Source: Thermococcus sp. P6 (GTDB lineage: Archaea > Methanobacteriota_B > Thermococci > Thermococcales > Thermococcaceae). Taken from it: a stretch of DNA of 64,000 nucleotides. A program made the position numbers and the translations under genes. Below, one piece after another: positions 56,379 through 64,000 of the stretch (its first letter is position 1; the number at the start of each line of letters is the position of its first letter). The notes beneath the pieces are model-generated. The model made no database searches. It had not been told where the DNA came from and was given only the letters and a program-made list of their open reading frames with translations. The DNA is taken from the NCBI RefSeq assembly GCF_002214525.1, contig NZ_CP015104.1:992001-1056000 (forward strand), written 5' to 3'.

Positions 56379-57508
56379 AACCGGCCTTCGTCTTCGGAAC
56401 GAGGCCGGAGATAATCAAGCTCGCACCCGTCGTAAGGGCCTTCGAGGAGAGGTCTGTAAAGCCCCTCCTGATCCACACGGGGCAGCACTACGACTACGAG
56501 ATGAGCAGGGTGTTTCTTGAAGAGCTCGAGCTCGATGGGATTGACTACCATCTTGAGGTGGGTTCCGGAACTCAGGCCGAACAGACGGGCAGGGCCATGA
56601 TAGGGATCGAAAGGGTTCTGATGAAGGAAAAACCCGACGTGGTGCTCGTTCAGGGGGATACGAACACCGTCTTAGCCGGTGCTCTGGCGGGCGTGAAGCT
56701 GAAGATACCTGTTGCCCACGTGGAAGCCGGTCTGAGGAGCTTTGACAGGACCATGCCCGAGGAGATAAACAGGATTTTAACGGATCACGCCAGCGAGGTC
56801 CTCTTCCCGCCAACCGAGGAGGCGAGGAAAAACCTCGAGAGGGAGGGCGTAACCCGGAACGTTTACGTTGTGGGCAACACCATCGTGGATGCGGTTCTGC
56901 AGAACTCGAAGATGGCCGAAAGAAAGAGCGACGTTCTCGAAAGACTCGGCCTCAAACCGGGGGAGTACGTACTCGTAACCGCCCACCGCGCCGAGAACAC
57001 CGACAGCAGGGAGAACCTCGAGAGGCTCGTGGGCATACTGGAGGAACTTCCTATGCGAGCCGTCTATCCAATGCACCCCAGAACGAGGAATAGGCTGAAG
57101 GAGTTCGGGCTCTGGGAGAGGGTTGGCTCGATCGAGAAGCTCCTCGTAACCGAACCCCTCGGTTACCTCGACTTCCTCAGGCTGGAGAAGAACGCCTTCG
57201 CCGTGATGACCGATTCGGGCGGAATACAGGAGGAGAGCATAATCCTTAACGTGCCGTGCCTCACCCTCCGCTACAACACCGAGAGGCCCGAGACGGTTAA
57301 GGCCGGTGGTAACGTCCTCGTGGGCCTCGAGAAGGAGCTCGTCCTGAAGTATCTGAAGCGGCTCATGGAGGATGGGGAGTTCTACAGAAGAATGGCCTCC
57401 TCAAAGAACCCCTTCGGTGACGGAATGGCCGGCGAGAGGATAGCCGGGATTCTGCTCGAACTGTATGAGAGGGGAGAGCTCAGGGTCAGGAGCTCGAGGT
57501 TCATCTGA
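56375..57508 (+). CDS. wecB: UDP-N-acetylglucosamine 2-epimerase (non-hydrolysing)
   Basis: A 377-aa GT-B-fold epimerase converting UDP-GlcNAc to UDP-ManNAc, the substrate of WecC. Motifs are FGTRPEIIKLAPV at the N-terminus, HTGQHYDYEMSRVFLEEL near 33, QGDTNT near 90, HVEAGLRSFDRTMPEEINR near 112, and DSGGIQEES near 281. It starts with TTG at 56375, overlapping wecC. Together these give ManNAcA, a component of archaeal N-glycans and surface polymers. Confidence 0.92.
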   Translation: MKPAFVFGTRPEIIKLAPVVRAFEERSVKPLLIHTGQHYDYEMSRVFLEELELDGIDYHLEVGSGTQAEQTGRAMIGIERVLMKEKPDVVLVQGDTNTVLAGALAGVKLKIPVAHVEAGLRSFDRTMPEEINRILTDHASEVLFPPTEEARKNLEREGVTRNVYVVGNTIVDAVLQNSKMAERKSDVLERLGLKPGEYVLVTAHRAENTDSRENLERLVGILEELPMRAVYPMHPRTRNRLKEFGLWERVGSIEKLLVTEPLGYLDFLRLEKNAFAVMTDSGGIQEESIILNVPCLTLRYNTERPETVKAGGNVLVGLEKELVLKYLKRLMEDGEFYRRMASSKNPFGDGMAGERIAGILLELYERGELRVRSSRFI

Positions 57509-57511
57509 GCC

Positions 57512-58774
57512 TCATGGAAGGGGCGTCCCGATGTAGATGCCGTGCCTCGTCCTCACTATCCTGACCCGTATCCTCTCGCCCACCTCCGCGTCGGTGTTTA
57601 TGACCTCTATGAGACGGTTCCTCGCTCTGGCGAGCATCTCGCCCTCTATCCTGCCGGGAAGGACCACCTCAGCCTTGACCACCTCACCGGGCCGGAAGGC
57701 AAGGGGGATGAACTCGCGCCTCTCCATTCCAAAGTGCTTCGGCTTCAGAACGAGGGGTTTCATCCCCGTCTTCTCCTCCAGTCTTCTTAACCATGCGTAG
57801 AACTCCCTGAAGGGAACGGGCCGGGCTATCGCTGGGTTCCTCCCGAACTTGTAGGGGATGTAGTTCTGAAATCCGAGGGCGGGCCAGCGTTTTCCCGCAC
57901 CTATCTTTCTCGCAAACTCGATGAAAGCCTCGGCCTCGTCGTCGTTTATCCCAAAGATTATAACCGGGGCTATGAGAACGTCTATTCCTGCGTTAACGAG
58001 CGCTTCCGCCATCTCGAGAACGTGTTCGAGGTCGTAGCTCTTCATCCCCATGAGCATCCTCGCCTTCTCGGGGTCGAGGGAGTGGAGCGAGAGGTTAACC
58101 CTGTCGAGTCCCGCCTCCGCCAGCTCCTCAACGAGCCCCTCGTCGAGAATGGTCCCGTTGCTCTGCATGGATATCACCGAAACGGCAGGATTCCCCCTCA
58201 GCTTCTCCACCAGCTCAACCCTGAAGGGGTATATCAGGGGTTCGCCCTGACCGTCGATGTGCGCTTCCAATTTCTTTCCCTTGATTTCGGCCACACGGTT
58301 GAACCACTTCGTCAGGTAGTCGATGTCAACAACGTAATCGAGCCTTCTCGTCCTCGAGTAGGGCCCTTCGTCGACGGAGCAGAAGATGCAGCTGAGGTTG
58401 CAGCCGCTGGCTCCCCTGACCTGAATCAGATTGGTCCCCCTGTCTATCAGCCCGAAGGCGTTGTATCCGAGGAGAGGGACTTCCATCCCCTCGTGGATGT
58501 AGATAACCCTCCTGCCGGTGTAACGGTTCCTCAGGACCCTCCCGAGGTTGTTCTGAATGTAGATGGCGATGTACTTTTCGAGGCCGGAGCGGTCGTCGTC
58601 TATGAGCAGTGCGCCGTTTTTGGCGGTTACCTCGGGTTCTGTGCGGTACTTCCTTTTGATGATCCGTCGGAGTTCCCTTTTTTCGAATTCCGCGTAAAGG
58701 GTACCCCTCCAGATCAGTCTGATGTTCTCGCCCCCGTCTTCGAAGCGCGCGTGGGGGAGCCTGATCTCGATCAT
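57512..58774 (-). CDS. Radical SAM protein with C-terminal TRAM domain
   Basis: A 420-aa radical SAM enzyme. The cluster motif is C125-N-L-S-C129-I-F-C132; GQGEPL near 198 (SAM binding) and NLSLHS near 246 follow; the last 65 residues are a TRAM RNA-binding domain (AEVGERIRVRIVRTRHGIYIG). The pair radical SAM plus TRAM resembles tRNA-modifying methylthiotransferases, but the N-terminal MiaB domain is missing and a different N-domain is present. An RNA-modification role is likely, the reaction unknown. The ATG at 58774 is about 28 nt from a TTTTTTAAG box, so translation is nearly leaderless. Confidence 0.85.
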   Translation of the reverse strand: MIEIRLPHARFEDGGENIRLIWRGTLYAEFEKRELRRIIKRKYRTEPEVTAKNGALLIDDDRSGLEKYIAIYIQNNLGRVLRNRYTGRRVIYIHEGMEVPLLGYNAFGLIDRGTNLIQVRGASGCNLSCIFCSVDEGPYSRTRRLDYVVDIDYLTKWFNRVAEIKGKKLEAHIDGQGEPLIYPFRVELVEKLRGNPAVSVISMQSNGTILDEGLVEELAEAGLDRVNLSLHSLDPEKARMLMGMKSYDLEHVLEMAEALVNAGIDVLIAPVIIFGINDDEAEAFIEFARKIGAGKRWPALGFQNYIPYKFGRNPAIARPVPFREFYAWLRRLEEKTGMKPLVLKPKHFGMERREFIPLAFRPGEVVKAEVVLPGRIEGEMLARARNRLIEVINTDAEVGERIRVRIVRTRHGIYIGTPLP

Positions 58775-58929
58775 GTTCGCCCGTTTCCCACGGAGCTTAA
58801 AAAAGCCGCCTATGGATAAAAAATCCAAAAATCGAATGGGTAGGGACCTTCTGGAGTCATGGGGGCATGGAAACATTTTAATACCATTGGATTAAACGGG
58901 CTAATGATGAACTTCATAGGTGATGGATG

Positions 58930-59430
58930 ATGTGGGGAAAGCTGGAGCATTACTTTGACGAATACCCCGTGAGGAAACAGATCGCCAAAACCCTCCTCAG
59001 ATACGGCCTCAGGGTTTCCGAGGACATGAAGGTAAGGGCTGGGGACATAGAGGTCCCCTACACCAAGATCGCCAAGGCCCTCGACGTTGACAGGAGGGTC
59101 GTTAAGGAAACCGTGGGGATGATACTCAAGACGCCCGAACTGAGGCACGTGTACATGAACCTCGAGCCGACGGTTCACATGAAGCACGTTGGCAGACACG
59201 TTGGCTACGGCGTCATAGAGATCGAACCCGAGCCGAGGGCCATAGGGATACTCGCGAAGATAGCCCAGAAGATAGCCGAAAGGGACATCAACATAATTCA
59301 GGTGGTGGCGGAGGACCCGGAGCTCTACCCCGAGGCGACCCTAACGATAACCACCGAAAAGCCGGTTCCCGGCGATCTGATAAACGAGCTCTCCAAGCTG
59401 GAGGGTGTGAAGAGGATATCGATATACTGA
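58930..59430 (+). CDS. ACT-domain regulatory protein
   Basis: A 166-aa protein with an N-terminal HTH-like part (VPYTKIAKALDVDRRVVKETVGMIL near 45-70) and a C-terminal ACT domain (GVIEIEPEPRAIGILAKIAQKIAERDINIIQVVAEDP). It is probably an amino-acid-responsive regulator; ligand and targets are unknown. GGTGAT lies 5 nt before ATG 58930; ATG 58927, only 2 nt after it, is less likely. An ATTTTAATACC box is at about 58875-58885. Confidence 0.83.
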   Translation: MWGKLEHYFDEYPVRKQIAKTLLRYGLRVSEDMKVRAGDIEVPYTKIAKALDVDRRVVKETVGMILKTPELRHVYMNLEPTVHMKHVGRHVGYGVIEIEPEPRAIGILAKIAQKIAERDINIIQVVAEDPELYPEATLTITTEKPVPGDLINELSKLEGVKRISIY

Positions 59431-59549
59431 CTCTGGTTTTTTGTCTTTACAACCCAATTTTGAACCTTCTAGCCTTTCTACACTGATGCTCCGTGAGGGA
59501 CGCTTTTTATCACTGAAGGACGGATATGATGCCGCCATTTCAACCAAAC

Positions 59550-59587
59550 GTTTAAAACCTTTGTTCTTCGAAAGTAACGTTTATAAG
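59550..59587 (+). promoter_or_regulatory. mbx-type operon promoter with SurR-like half-site
   Basis: A full GTTn3AAC half-site (GTTTAAAAC, 59550-59558) is followed after 4 nt by GTT (59563-59565); the Pyrococcus SurR consensus has 5 nt there. TATA box TTTATAAG is at 59580-59587, so the site lies about 20 bp upstream of it. A 12-bp perfect palindrome CTCCACGTGGAG sits at 59622-59633 in the leader. SurR is the redox switch that controls hydrogenase and sulfur genes in Pyrococcus. Confidence 0.45.
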
Positions 59588-59661
59588 TCATAATTTTGAA
59601 CCGTAGGTTAGCCCAACTTAACTCCACGTGGAGGCTGCATTAACCTGCGGAGGGTTGCCGA

Positions 59662-60168
59662 ATGGGAGAAGCAAGCAAGGTAAGTCGTTACCTGTACACG
59701 GTTATTGTGCTTTTTCTGATATGGCTGTTCCTGACGGCCAGTCTGGATCCACAGGAGATGCTGGTTGGCCTGTTACTGGCACTCATAGTGGGCGCCTTCA
59801 CCTACGAGATATTCACCACCAACGGCCTCGCGAACCTCAGCCCCAGGAGGATCGTCTATGCGATAGCCTACGTCCCCTACTTTCTATGGGCCATGATAAT
59901 GGCGAACCTTGACGTCGCCTACAGGGTTCTGCACCCCAAGAGGCCGATAAATCCGGGAATCGTTGAATGCAGGACCGTTCTAAAGAGCGATGTCGGAAAG
60001 CTCGCCCTTGCGAACTCGATCACGCTAACGCCCGGAACCATAACCCTTGACGTTGACGGTGACAGATACTTCATACACTGGATAGACGTTAAGGACGCCT
60101 CGGTTGAGGGTGCGTCCCGGAACATAACCGCTCCCTTTGAAAAATTCCTGAAGGTGATCTTCGGATGA
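59662..60168 (+). CDS. mbxA: Mrp-type antiporter subunit E of membrane respiratory complex (MbxA)
   Basis: A 168-aa MrpE homologue with two to three N-terminal helices and a conserved cytoplasmic part (VAYRVLHPKRPINPGIVE near 89, LANSITLTPGTITLDVDGDRYFIHWIDV near 112). It is the first gene of an Mrp E-F-G-B-C-D series with 4-nt overlaps. MBH, MBS/Mbx and formate-hydrogenlyase clusters of Thermococcales all start this way. I assign mbx because two large antiporter-like subunits follow in tandem (62113 and 63597), as in mbxH-H'. GGAGGGTTGCCG precedes the ATG. Confidence 0.8.
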   Translation: MGEASKVSRYLYTVIVLFLIWLFLTASLDPQEMLVGLLLALIVGAFTYEIFTTNGLANLSPRRIVYAIAYVPYFLWAMIMANLDVAYRVLHPKRPINPGIVECRTVLKSDVGKLALANSITLTPGTITLDVDGDRYFIHWIDVKDASVEGASRNITAPFEKFLKVIFG

Positions 60169-60419
60169 TAGAGATAAACGTTTACCTCGCCCTGATAGCG
60201 ATAGCAACGTTATTCAGCATTTACAGGTTCCTGAGGGGACCGACCACGGTGGACAGGCTCGTCGCGGTTGACATCATGACCACCATCACCACGGGGCTCA
60301 TGGTCCTCTTTGCCCTGTACTACAGAAGGATAATATTCCTCGACGTTGCGCTCGTCTACGCGATACTCGCCTTCGGAGGGGTGATAGCCTTCGCGCGCTA
60401 TATGGAGGGAGGCCTATGA
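60165..60419 (+). CDS. mbxB: MrpF-like subunit (MbxB)
   Basis: An 84-aa, three-helix MrpF homologue (RGPTTVDRLVAVDIMTTITTG near 25-45). It overlaps the preceding and following genes by 4 nt each. It forms part of the sodium-translocating membrane module of the complex. The helix Asp in DRLVAVD is the conserved ion-path residue of MrpF. Confidence 0.82.
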   Translation: MIEINVYLALIAIATLFSIYRFLRGPTTVDRLVAVDIMTTITTGLMVLFALYYRRIIFLDVALVYAILAFGGVIAFARYMEGGL

Positions 60420-60790
60420 ACGCGTTCGCTATCACGGGGGAGATTCTGGTTCTCATCGGCACGTTCTTCTACATGCTCTCCGCCCTTGGTCTCATCAGGA
60501 TGCCCGACGTCTACAACAGGATGCAGACCTCAACGAAGAGCGCCACCCTCGGCTCCCTCGGTGTCATGATCGGTGTGGGCATCTGGGCCCTTGGGACGGA
60601 CTTCGGAAGCGTCGCCTGGTTCACGAAGACTCTGGTCATAGCCATCTTCCTTCTGCTGACGAATCCGATAAGCGCTCACGCCCTCATAAGGGCGGCCTAC
60701 AGGAACGGCATTCCCCTGTGGGAGGGTAGCGTTGTCGACAGGTACCGCGAGCACATGGAGGCCAAAAAGGAGGAAGGTGATGAGGAATGA
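60416..60790 (+). CDS. mbxC: MrpG-like subunit (MbxC)
   Basis: A 124-aa MrpG homologue with three helices and the family block LGLIRMPDVYNRMQTSTKSATLGS near 21-44, then NPISAHALIRAAYRNG near 82. The C-terminus is acidic (KKEEGDEE). It overlaps its neighbours by 4 nt. It belongs to the small membrane subunits that pack against MrpD-like proteins. Confidence 0.82.
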   Translation: MNAFAITGEILVLIGTFFYMLSALGLIRMPDVYNRMQTSTKSATLGSLGVMIGVGIWALGTDFGSVAWFTKTLVIAIFLLLTNPISAHALIRAAYRNGIPLWEGSVVDRYREHMEAKKEEGDEE

Positions 60791-61071
60791 GCGCCATTGC
60801 CGTTATTGAGTACATCATAATAGCCCTTATGGTGGTCTCCGCAATATTCGCAGTCGAGTGGAGGGACCTCCTTGCGGCGGTGGTTGGAATGGCCGCGGTG
60901 AGCCTCTTCGCGTCCATACTGTTCTTCATGCTTCAGGCACCGGACGTTGCGATGACGGAAGCAGCCATAGGGGCAGCGCTGAGCGGGGCGGTGTTCATCC
61001 TCGCCATAAAGAGGACCCGGCGCTTTGAGAGCGAGGAAGAGGAGAAGCCCGGCTGGTGGGTGAGGTGGTAA
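60787..61071 (+). CDS. mbxD: DUF4040 / MbhD-like subunit (MbxD)
   Basis: A 94-aa three-helix subunit corresponding to part of the MrpA C-terminal region (DUF4040): DLLAAVVGMAAVSLFASILFFMLQAPDVAMTEAAIGAALS, with the conserved Asp and Glu (PDVAMTEA) of the ion path. In MBH and Mbx complexes this piece is a separate protein. It overlaps mbxC by 4 nt; the next start is 2 nt after its stop. Confidence 0.82.
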   Translation: MSAIAVIEYIIIALMVVSAIFAVEWRDLLAAVVGMAAVSLFASILFFMLQAPDVAMTEAAIGAALSGAVFILAIKRTRRFESEEEEKPGWWVRW

Positions 61072-61073
61072 AG

Positions 61074-61775
61074 ATGATGAAGCGTCTCCTTGCGATAGGT
61101 CTAATCCTTGTAATCGGTTACTGGCTCGCGAACGGCCTCGCCGGGGTTCCCTTCGGCGAGGACAGGATGCTCGTTGGGCAGTATTACCTCGACAACGTGA
61201 AGCAGCAGACGGGTGCGATCAACGCTGTAACGGCCGTCGTCGTCAACTACCGTGGCTTCGATACGCTCGGCGAGGTTACCGTGCTCTTCATAGCCTCGAC
61301 CGGTGTCGGGGCGCTCCTCTGGAGGAGAAAGAAGGAGAGGACCGCCGAGGTTGAGGGTTCGGTTGTTCTTACAACCGGAACGAAGCTCCTCGTGCCCTTC
61401 GTCATCCTCTTCGGTTCGTACATATTCATCCACGGACACCTCACGCCGGGTGGAGGATTCCCGGGAGGGGCAACGATAGCCACGGCCTTCCTTCTGCTCT
61501 ACATGGCCTTCACGGCATACGAGATACCCCACAAGGGCTTTGAAAAGACGGAAGGCGTTGCCGGGATGAGCTACGTCCTCGTGGGCCTCATCGGGCTCGC
61601 CATAGGCGGTTACTTCCTCTTCGACTGGATATGGCAGACGTGGAAGATCGGCACCGTCGGAGAACTGTTGAGCGGTGGTTTCATACCGGTCATCTACATG
61701 CTCATAGGCATCAAGGTCGGCACCGAACTCAGCGGAATCATCGACAACATGATCAAGGAGGGGGTGAGCGAATGA
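61074..61775 (+). CDS. mbxF: MrpB-like subunit, MbhE-MbhF fusion type (MbxF)
   Basis: A 233-aa protein that joins the MbhE-like region (residues 1 to about 95, NAVTAVVVNYRGFDTLGEVTVLF near 48) with the MrpB/MbhF domain (about 100-233, HGHLTPGGGFPGGATIATAFLL). In MBH these are two genes; in Mbx they are usually one, which supports the mbx assignment. GGTGGT lies 4 nt before ATG 61074. The end overlaps the next start by 4 nt. Confidence 0.8.
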   Translation: MMKRLLAIGLILVIGYWLANGLAGVPFGEDRMLVGQYYLDNVKQQTGAINAVTAVVVNYRGFDTLGEVTVLFIASTGVGALLWRRKKERTAEVEGSVVLTTGTKLLVPFVILFGSYIFIHGHLTPGGGFPGGATIATAFLLLYMAFTAYEIPHKGFEKTEGVAGMSYVLVGLIGLAIGGYFLFDWIWQTWKIGTVGELLSGGFIPVIYMLIGIKVGTELSGIIDNMIKEGVSE

Positions 61776-62116
61776 TCAGTGCCTACTACTTCGGCGCGAT
61801 ATCCCTCGTCCTCATAGGCCTCTACGCCGTCCTCGTCAAGAAGAACCTGCTTAAGATACTCGTTGGGCTGAGCATCATGGAAACGGGAGTCAACCTTCTC
61901 CTCATCAGCATCGGGTACGTTTCCGGGAGGAGCGCGCCGATACTGAGCGAGGGGATAGGTCCAAATCAGGCCGTTGACCCGATCCCTCAGGCTCTGGTGC
62001 TCACGGCAATAGTCATCGGCGTTGCAACGACCGCAATGGCCCTTAGCGCCGCCATTCTGATCTATGAGAAGTATGGAACGCTCAACGTTGAGGAGATAAG
62101 GAGGTTGAGAGGATGA
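61772..62116 (+). CDS. mbxG: MrpC/NuoK-like subunit (MbxG)
   Basis: A 114-aa NuoK/MrpC homologue with three helices. NLLKILVGLSIMETGVNLLLI near 24-44 holds the conserved Glu of the helix, and DPIPQALVLTAIVIGVATTAM near 69 follows. ATG 61772 overlaps mbxF; the upstream open frame in another phase is not a gene. It is a channel-forming partner of the MrpD-like subunit. Confidence 0.85.
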   Translation: MISAYYFGAISLVLIGLYAVLVKKNLLKILVGLSIMETGVNLLLISIGYVSGRSAPILSEGIGPNQAVDPIPQALVLTAIVIGVATTAMALSAAILIYEKYGTLNVEEIRRLRG

Positions 62117-63600
62117 ACGGACAGTACGCTTCGCTGCTCATAGCTTTACCCCTCATCAGCGCCTTCTTCGTGCCCCTGCTCAAGGGGGCCGGAAAGAAGG
62201 CCGTCGGCTACTTCCTCGTAGTGGTCACGGCCCTTCAGGCGGTGATAGCGACCCTCGTCTTCCAGCAGGTCTACGACACGGGAAAGCCAATAATCGTCAT
62301 GGCCGGTGGCTGGAAACCGCCCGTGGGAATCAACCTCTACATCGGCCACTTCGCGGCACTGTTCGTTCTTATAGTTGCGGTGGTGAGCTTTCTGGTGGCG
62401 GTGTTCAGCCTCAGAGCTGTCAAAGTCGAGCCGATCGATAAGTACGCGATGCTCCTGCTGCTCCTCATGCTCGGTGCAACGGGCATGATCGCCACGGGAG
62501 ACATCTTCAACCTCTTCGTCTTCATGGAGATAACCTCCATCAGCGCCTACGCTCTCACGGCCTACAACAAGACGGGAGAAGCGGCGGAAGCTTCCATGAA
62601 GTACATTATCCTCGGTGGAATCGGCTCGAGCTTCTTCCTCATAGGCGTGGCGTTGATCTACGGCTCCCTCGGGACCCTCAACATGGCCCACATAAGCGAG
62701 CTCGCCTGGACCATGAACCCGACGGTTGCGGAGGTCGGGCTGGCGCTGATAGTCTTCGGTCTGGCGGTTGAGGCCGAGATATTCCCGCTCAACGCATGGG
62801 CGCCCGATGCCTATCAGGCCGCACCCCACCCGGTTACCGTGATGTTCTCGGCCTTCGTGGTCAAAGCCGGCCTTTACGCCATGGCCAGAATAGTTTACCT
62901 CATGAAGGACCTCTGGAACTGGAGCTCCATCCTGAGACTGCTCGTCATACTGGCGACCCTCACGGTGATCGTTGGGGAGCTTGCAGCGTTGAGGCAGAGG
63001 AACGTCAAGAGGATGGTGGCCTACTCCAGCATATCCCAGATAGGCCTGATGGCGCTCGCCTTCGCCCTCGGCACCGAAGCTGGGGTCGATGCCGGAGTCT
63101 TCCACATGGTGAACCACGCGATAGTCAAGACCCTGCTCTTCCTCGGCGTGGGCTACGTTGCGCTCACTCTCGGCGGGACGGGAATCGAGAACTTCAGGGG
63201 GCTTGGAAGGAGGATGCCCGTTACCGCCTTCTCGATATCCGTCGGTGCCGTTGCCACGGTGGGAGTGCCACTCTTCAACGTCTTCTGGAGCAAGGTAAGG
63301 ATAATCCTGGCCACCCTTGACGTGGGCTACACCTGGGCCGCAGTCCTCGTCCTCGGGGCCAGCGTTGTGGAAGCGGTCTATTACTTCAGGCTGCTCCACA
63401 CGATGTGGTTCGGCGAAGGAGGGGAGAGAAGGGACGAAAGCCTGACCATGGGCCTTATAATGCTCTTGCTGGCCCTTCTGGTCATAGCAATAGGCGTCTA
63501 CCCGGACTACGTGTGGAACATCGCCCAGAAAGCTGGAAACGACATCTTCAACGTCGCCCAGTACGTTAAGAACGTGCCACTGATGGGGGTGGGAGCATGA
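62113..63600 (+). CDS. mbxH: MrpD/NuoN-like antiporter subunit (MbxH)
   Basis: A 495-aa, about 14-helix proton/sodium antiporter-like subunit. The conserved Glu in NLFVFMEITSISAYAL near 136-151, the Lys in helix 7 (PVTVMFSAFVVKAGLY near 239-254) and the MVAYSSISQIG segment near 299-309 are typical of MrpD/NuoN. It starts 4 nt inside the mbxG stop and its own stop overlaps the next ATG, so the operon continues. It pumps ions in response to electron transfer in the peripheral arm. Confidence 0.88.
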   Translation: MNGQYASLLIALPLISAFFVPLLKGAGKKAVGYFLVVVTALQAVIATLVFQQVYDTGKPIIVMAGGWKPPVGINLYIGHFAALFVLIVAVVSFLVAVFSLRAVKVEPIDKYAMLLLLLMLGATGMIATGDIFNLFVFMEITSISAYALTAYNKTGEAAEASMKYIILGGIGSSFFLIGVALIYGSLGTLNMAHISELAWTMNPTVAEVGLALIVFGLAVEAEIFPLNAWAPDAYQAAPHPVTVMFSAFVVKAGLYAMARIVYLMKDLWNWSSILRLLVILATLTVIVGELAALRQRNVKRMVAYSSISQIGLMALAFALGTEAGVDAGVFHMVNHAIVKTLLFLGVGYVALTLGGTGIENFRGLGRRMPVTAFSISVGAVATVGVPLFNVFWSKVRIILATLDVGYTWAAVLVLGASVVEAVYYFRLLHTMWFGEGGERRDESLTMGLIMLLLALLVIAIGVYPDYVWNIAQKAGNDIFNVAQYVKNVPLMGVGA

Positions 63601-64000
63601 TTAACGAACTCCTGATCATAATCTTCGCGCCCCTCATAGCGGGGGTCCTGGCATGGTGGCTCGACGTTAGGGGGATAAGGGAAATCCTCGGCGTGGCCGG
63701 ACCGGCCGTTTCCCTGTCCTACCTCGTCAAACTTTACACGACGATAGATAGCGGAGGGTTCGTCAATTACACGGTGAACCTCGGGGGCTTCTCCTTCAAC
63801 TTCGCCCTGACCCAGCTCAGCTGGATATTCGGCATGATAGCCGGCGTTATCGGTCTGGCGGCGGCGCTCGGAATGGCCTCGACCTCGAAGAGCGGCTACG
63901 AGTGGCTTTTCGCCCTCATGAGCCTCACGGGTGTCCTCGGGGTGTTCCTTTCCTACGACCTGCTGGCCTTCTTCATATTCTGGGAGATCATGACCTTTGG
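63597..64000 (+). CDS. Second antiporter-like subunit (NuoL/MrpD type), 5' part (MbxH')
   Basis: The reading frame from ATG 63597 is open to the window end (134 residues seen). The visible part is hydrophobic: an N-terminal helix (LLIIIFAPLIAGVLAWWL), a loop, then helices, and the segment LLAFFIFWEIMTF with the ion-path Glu. This is a second large antiporter-like subunit next to mbxH. In MBH the next gene would be the small mbhI, so two large subunits in tandem point to the Mbx/MBS sulfane reductase. The catalytic subunits lie beyond the window. Confidence 0.8.
   Translation, partial: MINELLIIIFAPLIAGVLAWWLDVRGIREILGVAGPAVSLSYLVKLYTTIDSGGFVNYTVNLGGFSFNFALTQLSWIFGMIAGVIGLAAALGMASTSKSGYEWLFALMSLTGVLGVFLSYDLLAFFIFWEIMTF

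Noticed and set aside
58908-58932. Box C-like TGATGA before the ACT-domain gene
   Set aside because: No D box follows; the repeats are the ribosome-binding site and start codons.
62146-63399. Minus-strand open frame of over 400 codons opposite mbxH
   Set aside because: Antisense shadow of a clear antiporter gene; the product is implausibly His/Glu/Gly rich and lacks a ribosome-binding site.

Overview
The window is chromosomal DNA of a hyperthermophilic euryarchaeon of the order Thermococcales, most likely a Thermococcus species. The evidence is a ferredoxin-dependent 2-oxoacid oxidoreductase cluster, a four-subunit NADP-type sulfhydrogenase operon, the start of an Mrp-fused membrane respiratory complex with two antiporter-like subunits, archaeal Lon, aRF1, S3Ae, Pcc1 and GAN genes, TATA boxes such as TTTATAAG or TTTTTAAG, and ribosome-binding sites of the GGTGGT/GGTGAT type 4-5 nt before the start. 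Gene density is very high: no gene-free stretch exceeds 300 bp. No insertion sequence, prophage, CRISPR array or clear foreign island was seen.

Layout. 1-2913: 3' part of one 2-oxoacid:ferredoxin oxidoreductase followed by a complete alpha-beta-gamma set. 2964-6131: DUF192 protein, a PTPS/QueD-family enzyme, MetRS. 6237-8306: an unusual two-gene operon of a secreted helical protein and a membrane-anchored winged-helix protein. 8501-11082: two tandem TauE-type permeases and a D-2-hydroxyacid dehydrogenase. 11184-21078: ProRS, NodU-type carbamoyltransferase, aminotransferase, phosphoesterase and Fap7-like kinase, SAM synthetase, then a translin/endonuclease V/RibK/membrane-protein run. 21079-26191: RCK-DHH protein, a 559-aa protein with three internal repeats, DMT permease, HTH-CBS regulator. 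Two guide RNAs lie between these genes: a box C/D sRNA (minus strand, about 24345-24402) and an H/ACA sRNA (plus strand, about 25407-25567). 26337-27661: orphan metal/cobalamin-binding lipoprotein and a 56-aa membrane protein.

27821-32360: sulfhydrogenase operon hydBGDA plus its maturation protease. 32372-37654: LonB, JAMM peptidase, ArsR, MazG and Lrp regulators, DUF92 protein. 37661-41517 (minus): information-processing operon S15-GAN-Pcc1-S3Ae-THUMP/SPOUT. 41599-46340: three class III (pilin-like) signal-peptide proteins, initiator tRNA-Met, the two subunits of phosphomevalonate dehydratase, a site-2 protease and an HTH regulator. 46344-58774: a GT39-type glycosyltransferase, HEAT and BofA-like proteins, aRF1, ArgRS, a lipoate-ligase C-domain protein, SpoIIM protein, then a surface-sugar set (DUF354, WecC, WecB) and a TRAM-radical SAM protein. 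58930-64000: an ACT-domain regulator and an Mrp-type operon, best read as the 5' half of mbx/mbs (membrane-bound sulfane reductase), cut off by the window end.

The metabolic theme is peptide/sugar fermentation with ferredoxin as carrier: KOR/XOR reduce ferredoxin, the mbx complex reoxidises it, and the soluble hydrogenase exchanges electrons between NADPH and H2. The hyd and mbx promoters carry imperfect matches to the SurR motif (one full GTTn3AAC half-site at mbx). Nothing here is a clear new defence or mobile system. The least explained items are the 6237-8306 operon, the three-repeat protein at 22657, the pilin-like genes with palindromic upstream sites, and the 69-aa basic protein behind a perfect operator-like palindrome.
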